From assembly GCA_021154985.1 (NCBI GenBank), contig JAJNQE010000052.1, positions 1 to 58,025 of the forward strand: a stretch of 58,025 nucleotides of DNA, given 5' to 3'. This document shows positions 16,042 to 23,743 of this stretch, in pieces. The stretch comes from Hydrogenophaga sp. (GTDB lineage Bacteria; Pseudomonadota; Gammaproteobacteria; Burkholderiales; Burkholderiaceae_C). Position 1 is the first letter of the stretch, and every line of letters begins with the position of its first letter. The notes beneath the pieces were generated by a model that had not been told where the DNA came from, did not search any database, and saw nothing but the letters and a program-made list of their open reading frames with translations. Position numbers and translations under genes: made by a program.

Positions 16042-16109
16042 ATGCCGCGGGACTGGCTTTGCCAGACCGCAGGCATTGCCCCCCTTCAAGGGGGGTCGCA
16101 CGCAGTGCG
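16042..16109. repeat. Nested stem-loop intergenic element after valS
   Basis: Three foldbacks lie side by side: ATGCC-GCGG with CCGC-A-GGCAT enclosing CTGGC-TTT-GCCAG (16042-16076), then CCCCCCTT-C-AAGGGGGG (16079-16095), then CGCAC-GCA-GTGCG (16097-16109). It sits between convergent genes. The design resembles the dispersed palindromic intergenic repeats of comamonads and could act as a two-way terminator. Copies elsewhere in the genome cannot be counted here. Confidence 0.5.
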
Positions 16110-16117
16110 GCGGGGGG

Positions 16118-17158
16118 TCAACTCCTGTGCATTGCGATCGAGCCCCACTGCGACGGCGTGACCGCCTGCGGGTCTTCGGGCTCGTGGTACTCCAGGCTGT
16201 CGAGCACAGTGAAATCGCTCGCGCCTGCGTCGTGCCCCACCGCGTGGGGCGACAGGGTTTCATGAATGCGGTGCGCCACGTACCAGCTCGCGCGCAGCTT
16301 GGCTTCGCGCGTGTGTGAACCCAGGCGCGGCGTGAGATGCAGGTTGGGGATGCCGTGCAAGGGCGTGCCCTCGGCGGCGAACTGGGGGTTGGCGCCGTCC
16401 ATCAAACAGGCATCGATGCGCCCGTCGCACAGTGCCAACGCGAGCGCGTCGGCGTCGAACAGCGTGCTGCGGCTCACCCCCACCCACAGCTGGCCCGGCT
16501 TGCAATGGTTGAGCAGTCGCTCGTTGATCCAGCCGCGAAAGCGGGAGGCGTAGACCATCTGCAGAGAGATCGCGTCCGAGCGCGACAGCATGTCCTGCAG
16601 CGTCACGGGCTCCACGCCCAGCTTGTTCCAGATGGCGGCAGCATGGTGCACGGCCGGGTCGTAACCCAGCAGGCGCACGCCCAGGCTCTTGAGCATGGGC
16701 GCAAGCGTGTGCGCCACCGGCGCCAGGCCCAGCAAACCCACGGTGCTGCCGGAGAGCTCGCGCCCCATGCGCACCTGCGCGATCTTGCGACCCAGCAGCG
16801 CGCTGATCATGCCGCGCCGGTACAGCATCAGCAGACCGTAGAGCAGGTACTCGGCGTTGGAGCGCACCGTGGCGCTGCGTGCCTGCAACACGCGCACATG
16901 GCGACGGGCGCAGGCGTCAAGATCGGTGTTGTCGCTGGAGATCTGCATGCGCGCCACGATCTCGAGCTTGGGTGAGAAATTGAGGAATTCTTCAGACACC
17001 ACCACATGGGGCGGCAGCACGATGGCGCGCGTTTTGTAAGTGGCCTTGCGCAACTCGACCGGGTCGTCCCCGAGTTCGGGGCGGAAGCTCACCTCGTGCC
17101 GCTCCTGCAACCACGACAGGGCCTCGGGCACGAGCGGATCAACGAGCAGGACTTCCAT
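16118..17158 (-). CDS. Degenerate D-2-hydroxyacid dehydrogenase-like protein
   Basis: The 346-residue protein follows the D-isomer 2-hydroxyacid dehydrogenase fold: N-terminal flavodoxin-like part (LLVDPLVPEALSWLQERHEV), a dimerisation helix, and a Rossmann domain. Key positions are eroded: the GxGxxG loop reads GLLGLAPVAHTL, and the usual P-H-I/L-G/A motif with the proton-relay His reads TPRLGSHTREA, with Arg in place of His. The Arg of the substrate site (GVSRSTLFDADAL) remains. It may not be a dehydrogenase any more, or may use another chemistry. It lies just downstream of the tusA-like gene on the same strand. Confidence 0.7.
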   Translation of the reverse strand: MEVLLVDPLVPEALSWLQERHEVSFRPELGDDPVELRKATYKTRAIVLPPHVVVSEEFLNFSPKLEIVARMQISSDNTDLDACARRHVRVLQARSATVRSNAEYLLYGLLMLYRRGMISALLGRKIAQVRMGRELSGSTVGLLGLAPVAHTLAPMLKSLGVRLLGYDPAVHHAAAIWNKLGVEPVTLQDMLSRSDAISLQMVYASRFRGWINERLLNHCKPGQLWVGVSRSTLFDADALALALCDGRIDACLMDGANPQFAAEGTPLHGIPNLHLTPRLGSHTREAKLRASWYVAHRIHETLSPHAVGHDAGASDFTVLDSLEYHEPEDPQAVTPSQWGSIAMHRS

Positions 17159-17180
17159 GACCGGGCGCCGGAGCCGAGCT

Positions 17181-17408
17181 TCAGCGGCGTTTGAGCAGCG
17201 TGATGTGATCGTCGCCCACGGTCTGCTGTTCGACCAGCAGGTTCCCGGTCTGTTTGGCGAAGGCCTGGAAGTCGCGCACCGAGCCGGCGTCGGTGGAAAT
17301 CACCTTGAGAGTCTGGCCGCTGTGCATGTCGGCCAGCGCTTTTTTGGCTTTCAGGATGGGCAGCGGGCAGTTCAGACCGCGGGCATCGAGTTCTTTGTCG
17401 GCGTGCAT
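17181..17408 (-). CDS. TusA-family sulfurtransferase
   Basis: The 75-residue protein carries the family's CPxP motif (ARGLNCPLPILKAKKALADM), where the Cys carries persulfide sulfur, and ends with the usual beta strand. TusA proteins hand sulfur to tRNA thiolation, molybdopterin or sulfur-oxidation systems. ATG 17408 opens MHADKELDARGLNCP as in relatives. It lies between a Nudix gene and the degenerate dehydrogenase, and close to cysM, so a sulfur-metabolism context is reasonable. Confidence 0.88.
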   Translation of the reverse strand: MHADKELDARGLNCPLPILKAKKALADMHSGQTLKVISTDAGSVRDFQAFAKQTGNLLVEQQTVGDDHITLLKRR

Positions 17409-17483
17409 GGGACTTTCCTTGGAATCACGCGATTCTAAGCGGCGCGCCCTAGCCCCTTCACCGTGCAACAGTGCGCATTTGCG

Positions 17484-18035
17484 CTAGGAAACCGGGTTTG
17501 CCGGCCGCGTCATGTCTTCCATGAACACCGGCTCCAATCCCTGGCTGCGCAACCAGTCGGCCAACGCAAAGCCCGTGCCGGCGCGCCAGCAGCGGATGTT
17601 GGCCGGCTCCATGAGCTTGTATTCGGCCAGCTCGGGCGAGAGCTTCACCTCGCCGTGCGCGACCGCGTGGTAGGTGACGATCACCTGGTTCATGCGTTGA
17701 AAATCGTGCACACCCACCAATGTGAGTTTTGTCACATCGAGCGCCGTTTCTTCGGCAATTTCGCGACGAATGCCTTCTTCGGGCGACTCCCCGGCCTCCA
17801 TGAACCCGGTGATGAGACCGAACATGCGGCCCGACCACGCCGCGTTGCGCGCCAGCAGGATGCGGCCGTCCACCTCCACGATGGCGGCCAGCACCGGCGT
17901 GGGGTTGTTCCAGTGGGTGAAGCCACAGGCCTTGCAGCGCAGGCGCTGCTTGTCGCCGCCGTCTTCGGCTTGCGTGACGAGCGCCAGTTCGGTGGCGCAC
18001 TGAGGGCAGAAACGGAACTCGCCAGCGTTCATCAT
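17484..18035 (-). CDS. Nudix hydrolase with N-terminal zinc ribbon
   Basis: The 183-residue protein begins with a zinc ribbon (CPQC at about 10-13, CKAC at about 34-37) followed by a Nudix box, GFMEAGESPEEGIRREIAEE followed by T, which binds Mg2+ and cleaves nucleoside diphosphate links. The zinc ribbon plus Nudix layout resembles NudC (NADH pyrophosphatase / RNA decapping) but lacks its longer N-terminal domain. It overlaps the cysM stop (TGATG), so the two are probably co-transcribed. Confidence 0.88.
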   Translation of the reverse strand: MMNAGEFRFCPQCATELALVTQAEDGGDKQRLRCKACGFTHWNNPTPVLAAIVEVDGRILLARNAAWSGRMFGLITGFMEAGESPEEGIRREIAEETALDVTKLTLVGVHDFQRMNQVIVTYHAVAHGEVKLSPELAEYKLMEPANIRCWRAGTGFALADWLRSQGLEPVFMEDMTRPANPVS

Positions 18036-18937
18036 CAGGCCGGGAAGACGCCGGTGGAGAGGTAGCGGTCGCCGCGGTCACACACGATGAAGACCACGGT
18101 GGCGTTTTCCACCCGGGCCGCGATCTGCTGCGCCACCCAGCAGGCACCCGCCGCCGAGATGCCCGCAAAAATGCCCTCTTCTCGCGCCAGTTGCCGGCAC
18201 ATGGCTTCGGCATCGCCCTGGCTCACATAGACCAACTCGTCCACCGTGCTCGGGTCGTAGATCTTGGGCAGGTATTCCGTGGGCCACTTGCGGATGCCGG
18301 GAATGCGCGAGCCCTCGCTGGGCTGGGCGCCGATGATGCGGATGGCCGGGTCTTTCTCTTTCAGGAAGCGCGACACACCGGTGATGGTGCCAGTGGTGCC
18401 CATGGCGCTCACAAAGTGGGTGATGCGGCCACCGGTCTGCTGCCAGATTTCGGGGCCGGTGGTTTCATAGTGCACGCGCGGGTTGTCGGCGTTGGCGAAC
18501 TGGTCCAGCACGCGGCCCTTGCCCTCGGCCTGCATCCTGTCGGCCAGGTCGCGGGCCGCTTCCATGCCGCCGCTCTTGGAGGTGAGGATGAGCTCGGCAC
18601 CAAACGCCTTCATGGTTTGTGCGCGTTCGATCGACAGGTCCTCCGGCATGATCAACACCATGCGGTAGCCCTTGATGGCCGCGGCCATGGCCAGCGCGAT
18701 GCCGGTGTTCCCGGAGGTGGCTTCAATCAAGGTGTCACCGGGCTTGATGTCGCCGCGCTCCTCAGCACGCCGGATCATCGACACGGCCGGCCGGTCTTTC
18801 ACCGAGCCGGCCGGGTTGTTGCCTTCGAGCTTGCCGAGCACCACCGTGCCGCGTTGCGCGTTGTCTGCAGCACCGATGCGCTGCAGAGCCACCAGGGGCG
18901 TGTTGCCGATCGCGTCTTCAATCGTGGGGTAATTCAT
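18035..18937 (-). CDS. cysM: Cysteine synthase B (O-acetylserine sulfhydrylase)
   Basis: The 300-residue PLP enzyme has the cofactor lysine Lys47 in NNPAGSVKDRPAV, the phosphate-binding T-S-G-N-T-G loop (EATSGNTGIALAMAAAIKGY), and the CysM-type R-P-A-V-S-M-I wording rather than CysK's R-I-x-x-x-M-I. It makes cysteine from O-acetylserine and sulfide (or S-sulfocysteine from thiosulfate). ATG 18937 gives the standard start MNYPTIEDAIGNTPL; a GTG at 18946 would add three residues. It is divergent from tRNA-Leu. Confidence 0.95.
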   Translation of the reverse strand: MNYPTIEDAIGNTPLVALQRIGAADNAQRGTVVLGKLEGNNPAGSVKDRPAVSMIRRAEERGDIKPGDTLIEATSGNTGIALAMAAAIKGYRMVLIMPEDLSIERAQTMKAFGAELILTSKSGGMEAARDLADRMQAEGKGRVLDQFANADNPRVHYETTGPEIWQQTGGRITHFVSAMGTTGTITGVSRFLKEKDPAIRIIGAQPSEGSRIPGIRKWPTEYLPKIYDPSTVDELVYVSQGDAEAMCRQLAREEGIFAGISAAGACWVAQQIAARVENATVVFIVCDRGDRYLSTGVFPA

Positions 18938-18976
18938 CGTTTGCACTGTGCCATAATTTGCAACCCCTTTCAGGAC

Positions 18977-19061
18977 GCCCGGGTGGTGAAATTGGTAGAC
19001 GCAGGGGACTCAAAATCCCCCGCCGCAAGGCGTGCCGGTTCGATTCCGGCCCCGGGCACCA
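18977..19061 (+). tRNA. tRNA-Leu (anticodon CAA)
   Basis: The 85-base gene folds as a type-II tRNA: acceptor stem GCCCGGG / CCCGGGC with encoded CCA, anticodon stem GGGGA / TCCCC around loop CTCAAAA (anticodon CAA, reads UUG), a long variable arm, and a GGTTCGATTCC T-arm. CATAAT at 18952-18957 is a possible -10 element. Confidence 0.97.
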
Positions 19062-19069
19062 CAGAACAG

Positions 19070-19098
19070 GCCGCACAAGTTTCTTGTGCGGCTTTTTT
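19070..19098 (+). terminator. Intrinsic terminator of tRNA-Leu
   Basis: GCCGCACAAG-TTT-CTTGTGCGGC is a perfect 10-bp stem followed by six T residues, 8 bases after the tRNA CCA end. Confidence 0.95.
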
Positions 19099-19107
19099 GT
19101 TGTCTGT

Positions 19108-20037
19108 TCAGTTCCGTGAACCGGCCAGGCCTTGAGCCACGGTGGGGTAGTGCAATCGAAGACCGAGTTCTTGCCGCATGCGCCCGTTGTGCAGCCGGCG
19201 CGACTCGCTCATGAAGCTCAGCAACACCAAGGGCAGCTGGTCACCTGCCGCGTCGCGCGCCACACGCGGTGGGCGTGGCAGTCCATACAGATCGGCTGCC
19301 AGGTCGAAGTAGTCGCCCATCTTCAGCTCGGTGTCGTCCACCACGTTCACGTTGCGCTGCGGCCGCCCGCGCCACAGCGCCAGCACGCAGGCGCGCGCCA
19401 GATCGTCGGCGTGGATGTGGTTGGTGTACACGTCGTCTTCGGGGCGCAAGACCGGCGTGCCGCGCAGCAGGCGTTCGCGTGGCGTTCCACCTTCGCGGTC
19501 GGGTGCGTAAATGCCGGGGATGCGCAGCACGGTGGTGCGCACGCCGGTGGCGCGGCCCAGCCAGTGCACGGCGGCTTCGGCGTCCACACGTCGCCAGGCG
19601 CGCGGCGTGAGCGGGCGGGCCGGCGTGGACTCGTCCACCCAACGCCCCTGGCAGTCGCCGTACACCCCCGAGGTGGAACCGTAGACGAGCGACAAAGGCA
19701 ATGAGCGCTGCACGAGCGCGCGGATGAGTGCGCGGGTGCGCGGGTCCAGCCGCCAGTCGACCAGTTCGCCCGAAGGCGGCGGAGCCAGGTGCAGCACACG
19801 CGTGGCCAGGCCGGCCAGACGGCGCAGGCTGCGGGGGTCGTCGAGGTTGCCCGCCAAAGGCGTGATGCCTTGCGCACGCAGGGAATCACAGCGCGCCGGG
19901 CTGGACGTAAGCGCCATCACACGCACGCGCGACGGGCCACCCAACACCCGCGCAGCGCGCTGGCCCACGTCACCGCATCCAATGATCAAGACCCGTTCAC
20001 GCCGAAAGCGTGCGGGCAAGGCGCCAAGCAGGCTCAT
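19108..20037 (-). CDS. Atypical SDR / NAD-dependent epimerase (YeeZ-like)
   Basis: The 309-residue protein has an N-terminal Rossmann motif, RVLIIGCGDVGQRAARVL, and the extended-SDR sequence SLVYGSTSGVYGDCQG and LRIPGIYAP. The usual catalytic YxxxK is not visible at the expected place (LTPRAWRRVDAEAAV), as in atypical YeeZ-type SDRs. Substrate unknown. ATG 20037 (MSLLGALPARF) is used because the longer frame overlaps the divergent flavoreductase start. Confidence 0.82.
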   Translation of the reverse strand: MSLLGALPARFRRERVLIIGCGDVGQRAARVLGGPSRVRVMALTSSPARCDSLRAQGITPLAGNLDDPRSLRRLAGLATRVLHLAPPPSGELVDWRLDPRTRALIRALVQRSLPLSLVYGSTSGVYGDCQGRWVDESTPARPLTPRAWRRVDAEAAVHWLGRATGVRTTVLRIPGIYAPDREGGTPRERLLRGTPVLRPEDDVYTNHIHADDLARACVLALWRGRPQRNVNVVDDTELKMGDYFDLAADLYGLPRPPRVARDAAGDQLPLVLLSFMSESRRLHNGRMRQELGLRLHYPTVAQGLAGSRN

Positions 20038-20120
20038 GCAAATTCCGAATTTGAGACAATCGTCGGCTGTCGGGCGGCTGCACTTGCGTGGCCCGGCCTC
20101 TCCAACCTTCCAGCGCCAGT

Positions 20121-21155
20121 ATGACATTCACCATCACCGTTGAGCCCAGTGGGCGCCTCTTCACCGCCGAGCCCGACGAGTCCATGCTGGCCGCCGGCAT
20201 CCGCCAGGGCATTGGCCTGCCTTATGGCTGCAAAGACGGCGCCTGTGGCTCCTGCAAATGCAAACTGGTCTCGGGCAGCGTGGTGCACGGCCCGCACCAG
20301 AGCAAGGCCCTGAGTGCCGACGAAGAGGCCGCAGGCTATGTGCTCACCTGCTGTGGCGTGGCGCAGAGCGACGTGGTGATCGAATCGCGCCAGGTCACCG
20401 AGGCCGGCGCCTTCCCGATCAAGAAGATGCCGGTGCGCGTGAGTGCGCTGGAACGCGCCTCGCACGACGTGATGGTGCTGCGCCTGCAGCTGCCGGCGAG
20501 CGACACCTTCCAGTACCACGCGGGTCAGTACGTTGAATTTCTCCTGCGCGACGGCGACCGCCGCAGCTACTCCATGGCCAACGCGCCGCACACCCAAACC
20601 GCTGCGCCTTCGCTCGAACTCCATGTGCGCCACATGCCGGGTGGCAAGTTCACCGATCACGTGTTCGGTCCGATGAAGGAGAAGGACATCCTGCGCATCG
20701 AAGGCCCGTACGGCAGCTTCTTCCTGCGCGAAGACAGCATCAAGCCCATCGTGCTGCTGGCCTCGGGCACCGGTTTCGCGCCCATCAAGGCGGTGATCGA
20801 GCACATGCAGTTCAAGGGCATCACGCGCGAAGCCACGTTGTACTGGGGCGGCCGCCGCCCGGCCGACCTGTACCAGAGCGCCTGGATCGAGGCGCGGCTG
20901 GCCGAGATGCCGAACCTGCGCTACGTGCCGGTGGTGTCCAACGCCCTGCCCGACGACGAATGGACCGGTCGAACCGGCTTCGTGCACGAGGCCGTGTTGC
21001 AGGACCTGCCCGATCTGTCGGGCCACGAGGTGTATGCCTGTGGCGCGCCCATCGTGATCGAATCGGCCCAGCGCGACTACGTGACCAAAGCCGGATTGCC
21101 CGAAGAAGCGTTCTTCGCCGACTCGTTCACCAGCGCCGCCGACAAGGTGGCTTGA
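20121..21155 (+). CDS. 2Fe-2S/FAD NAD(P)H oxidoreductase (AscD/CDP-deoxyglucoseen reductase-like)
   Basis: The 344-residue electron-transfer protein has an N-terminal plant-type ferredoxin domain (Cys37, Cys42, Cys45 in YGCKDGACGSCKCK and a fourth Cys at 77/78), a FAD domain (RRSYSMANAPH), and an NAD(P)-binding domain (VLLASGTGFAPIKA). The order ferredoxin-FAD-NAD matches the CDP-6-deoxy-glucoseen reductase and phenol-hydroxylase reductase families. Many comamonads carry this as a stand-alone housekeeping reductase; no partner oxygenase lies next to it. Start ATG 20121 opens MTFTITVEPSGRLF. Confidence 0.9.
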   Translation: MTFTITVEPSGRLFTAEPDESMLAAGIRQGIGLPYGCKDGACGSCKCKLVSGSVVHGPHQSKALSADEEAAGYVLTCCGVAQSDVVIESRQVTEAGAFPIKKMPVRVSALERASHDVMVLRLQLPASDTFQYHAGQYVEFLLRDGDRRSYSMANAPHTQTAAPSLELHVRHMPGGKFTDHVFGPMKEKDILRIEGPYGSFFLREDSIKPIVLLASGTGFAPIKAVIEHMQFKGITREATLYWGGRRPADLYQSAWIEARLAEMPNLRYVPVVSNALPDDEWTGRTGFVHEAVLQDLPDLSGHEVYACGAPIVIESAQRDYVTKAGLPEEAFFADSFTSAADKVA

Positions 21156-21185
21156 GCATTCACCACACAAGACCAGGAGACCCTC

Positions 21186-22160
21186 ATGCCGACCCGCCGC
21201 CACCTGATTGCCAGCGCTGCCTGCGCCACCACCCTGGCCCTGTGCGGCGTTGCGCAGGCACAGACCTCCGCCACCCGCATCATCGTGCCGTTCGCAGCCG
21301 CTGGTCCGATCGACGTGACGGCACGCATCCTGGCCGAAGCGGTGAAAGCCTCGCTGGGCACGGTGATCGTGGACAACCGGGCGGGCGCGGGCGGCAACAT
21401 CGGGGTGAGCGCAGCGGCCAAGGCCGCACCCGATGGCCTCACGCTGGGCATTGCCACCACGGCGTCGCACGGCATCAACCCCTGGCTGTTCAGCAAGCTG
21501 CCCTACGACCCGGCGAAAGACTTCGCGCCCATCACGCAGATGCTGCGCGTGCCCAATGTGCTGGTGATGAATGCCGAGGCGGCCACGCGCCTGAACATCA
21601 ACAGCCTGGCAGACCTGATTGCCTACGGCAAGGCCAACCCGGGCAAGCTCAACTACGGCTCGGGGGGCAACGGCAGCGCGGGCCACCTGGCGGGTGAGCT
21701 GTTCAAGAACCAGGCCGGCATCTTTGCGGTGCACATTCCGTACAACGGCGGCAACCCGGCCCAGGTGGGCTTGCTCTCGGGTCAGGTCGACTTCAACTTC
21801 GACAACCTCGCCACCGCCGCGCCCAACATCCGCTCGGGCCGGCTAAAGGCCCTGGCCGTGACCACTTTGCAGCGCAGCAGCGTGCTGCCCGAGGTGCCCA
21901 CCGTGGCCGCCACCCTGCCCGGCTTCGAGATCGACACCTGGTGGGGCCTGGTGGCGCCGGCCGGCACGCCGCCCGAGACGGTGCGCAAGCTCAACGGCGC
22001 CTTCACTGAAGCGCTCAAGTCGTCCGAGGTGAAAACCCGTTTTGGCCTGCTGCTGGCCGAACCCGCGCCCAGCTCGCCTGAGCAGTTTGGCGACTTCATG
22101 AACCGCGAGCGCGCCAAGTACGAGCGCCTGGTGAAGCTCAGCGGCGCCAAGGTCGACTGA
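21186..22160 (+). CDS. Bug-family tripartite tricarboxylate transporter binding protein
   Basis: The 324-residue periplasmic protein has a signal peptide (RRHLIASAACATTLALCGVA, cleaved after AQA) and the Bug signature: RIIVPFAAAGPIDVTARILA, VDNRAGAGGNIGVSAAAKAA, PYDPAKDFAPITQ and the VHIPYNGGNPAQVGLLSGQV region. Such proteins bind carboxylates and often lack a linked TctAB membrane pair, as here. The ligand cannot be named. It follows the flavoreductase by 30 bases and is closed by a bidirectional terminator. Confidence 0.93.
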   Translation: MPTRRHLIASAACATTLALCGVAQAQTSATRIIVPFAAAGPIDVTARILAEAVKASLGTVIVDNRAGAGGNIGVSAAAKAAPDGLTLGIATTASHGINPWLFSKLPYDPAKDFAPITQMLRVPNVLVMNAEAATRLNINSLADLIAYGKANPGKLNYGSGGNGSAGHLAGELFKNQAGIFAVHIPYNGGNPAQVGLLSGQVDFNFDNLATAAPNIRSGRLKALAVTTLQRSSVLPEVPTVAATLPGFEIDTWWGLVAPAGTPPETVRKLNGAFTEALKSSEVKTRFGLLLAEPAPSSPEQFGDFMNRERAKYERLVKLSGAKVD

Positions 22161-22173
22161 GCGCGACGCGCTT

Positions 22174-22210
22174 CCACAAAAAAACAGCACCCTCGGGTGC
22201 TTTTTTGTGG
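22174..22210. terminator. Bidirectional intrinsic terminator (Bug gene / sco operon)
   Basis: GCACCC-TC-GGGTGC is flanked by CCACAAAAAA on the left and TTTTTTGTGG on the right, so the stem extends with T-runs for both strands. It separates the convergent Bug gene and the sco gene. Confidence 0.92.
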
Positions 22211-22223
22211 GGCAGTTTGAGCG

Positions 22224-22832
22224 TCAACCCGCCAGCAGTTTCTTCAGATCACCCGCCAATGCGGGCGCGCCGCTCCCGTAGCGGTGGTAGAGGCGGATAC
22301 GACCCTGCGTGTCGTACACGTAGCTGCCGGCCGAATGGTCCATGGTGTAGCTGGTGGGCGTGGGGCCATCAACTTTCTTGTAGTACATCTTGTAGCTCTT
22401 GGCCAGCTCGGGCAACTGGTTGGGTGCGGCGTAGAGCGCGAGGAAGCTGGGGTCGAAACTGGCCATGTACTGCTTCATGATCTCGGGCGTGTCGCGCTCG
22501 GGGTCGATGCTCACGAAGAGGCCCTGCAGCCGCTCACCGTCGGCGCCCAGCAGACGTTTGGCTTCGGCCAGTTCGGTCATGGTGGTGGGGCACACATCAG
22601 GGCATTGGGTGAAGCCGAAGAACAGCACCACCACCTTGCCCTTGAAATCGGCCAGCGTGCGCGGCTGGCCGTTGTGGTCGGTGAGCGAAAAGCCGGTGGC
22701 GTAGTCGGCGCCGGTGATGTCGATGCCGGTGAAGCTGGCCGCGGGTTCGCTGCAACCCGCGATGAACAAACCGGTGGCACCGAGCGTGGCACCCAGCAGG
22801 CGGCGGCGGGAGAAGGCGGTGTGGGCAGGCAT
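22224..22832 (-). CDS. SCO1/SenC copper chaperone for cytochrome oxidase
   Basis: The 202-residue protein starts with a twin-arginine-like and lipoprotein-like leader (RRRLLGATLGATGLFIAGCS, Cys27 in a lipobox). The thioredoxin fold carries the copper-binding Cys77-x3-Cys81 (CPDVCP) and His166 (YTMDHSAGS). SCO proteins deliver Cu to the CuA site of subunit II. It is the last gene of a minus-strand operon with SURF1, heme A synthase and heme O synthase homologues, all serving the oxidase. Confidence 0.93.
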   Translation of the reverse strand: MPAHTAFSRRRLLGATLGATGLFIAGCSEPAASFTGIDITGADYATGFSLTDHNGQPRTLADFKGKVVVLFFGFTQCPDVCPTTMTELAEAKRLLGADGERLQGLFVSIDPERDTPEIMKQYMASFDPSFLALYAAPNQLPELAKSYKMYYKKVDGPTPTSYTMDHSAGSYVYDTQGRIRLYHRYGSGAPALAGDLKKLLAG

Positions 22833-22837
22833 GGCGG

Positions 22838-23743
22838 TCACAGGTAATGGTCGATCAGCAGCGCGGCGAAGAGCAGCGACAGATGGATCAGGGAAAAACG
22901 GAAGGTCTTGCGCGCGAGCGCGTCGGAGTAGTTGCGCCACAGGGCCCATGCGTAGCCGCAGAAGCCGATGCTCAGGGCGATGGCGCTGGCCAGGTAGAAC
23001 CAGCCGCTCATGCGCATCATGAAAGGCATGAGGCAGGCGGCGAACAGCACGAAGGTGTAGAGCAGGATCTGCAGGCGGGTGAACTCCGAGCCGTGCGTGA
23101 CGGGCAGCATGGGCAGGCCCGACTTGCGGTAGTCCTCCACACGGTACAGCGCGAGCGCCCAGAAGTGCGGCGGCGTCCAGAGGAAGATGATCAGGAACAG
23201 GATGAGCGCCTCGGGCGCGACCACGCCGGTCATGGCGGCCCAGCCCAGCACCGGCGGCATGGCGCCCGATGCGCCCCCGATCACGATGTTCTGCGGCGTG
23301 AGCGGCTTGAGGATCACGGTGTAGACCACCGCGTAACCCACGAAGGTGGCGAAGGTCAGCCACATGGTCAGCGGGTTGACCGCGAAATACAGCACCGCCG
23401 AGCCGGCCGCGCACAGCACCGCCGAGAAAGAGAGCGTCTTGCCGTTGGTGAGCTGCCCCTTGGCGGTGGGGCGCCAGGCGGTGCGCTTCATCTTCGCGTC
23501 GATGTGCTGCTCGACCACGCAGTTGAACGCCGCAGCGGCACCCGCGACGAGCCAGATGCCGAAGCATGCGATGGCTGCGAGTTGCACCTGCGCCCAGGTG
23601 GGCACGCCGGGCACGGCCAGCACCATGCCGATGAGCGCGCAAAACACGATGAGCTGGATCACGCGAGGTTTGGTCAGCGCGTGGTACTGGCGCCAGACCG
23701 ACGGCAAGGCCACGGCCACGGGGGGTGAGGAAGTGGCGCTCAT
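22838..23743 (-). CDS. ctaB: Protoheme IX farnesyltransferase (heme O synthase)
   Basis: The 301-residue UbiA-type membrane prenyltransferase has eight or so hydrophobic helices. The first Asp-rich motif is NCVVEQHIDAKMKRTAWRPT (N-x-x-x-D-x-x-x-D type) and the second is in YRVEDYRKSGLPMLPVTHG. It joins a farnesyl group to protoheme, giving heme O for CtaA. Its start overlaps the stop of the ctaA gene (ATGA), and sco follows after 5 bases. Confidence 0.95.
   Translation of the reverse strand: MSATSSPPVAVALPSVWRQYHALTKPRVIQLIVFCALIGMVLAVPGVPTWAQVQLAAIACFGIWLVAGAAAAFNCVVEQHIDAKMKRTAWRPTAKGQLTNGKTLSFSAVLCAAGSAVLYFAVNPLTMWLTFATFVGYAVVYTVILKPLTPQNIVIGGASGAMPPVLGWAAMTGVVAPEALILFLIIFLWTPPHFWALALYRVEDYRKSGLPMLPVTHGSEFTRLQILLYTFVLFAACLMPFMMRMSGWFYLASAIALSIGFCGYAWALWRNYSDALARKTFRFSLIHLSLLFAALLIDHYL

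Noticed and set aside
18977..19061. tRNA-Leu as an integration site of a mobile island
   Set aside because: Both neighbours are ordinary chromosomal genes, the terminator is intact, and no duplicated tRNA end or integrase is visible.
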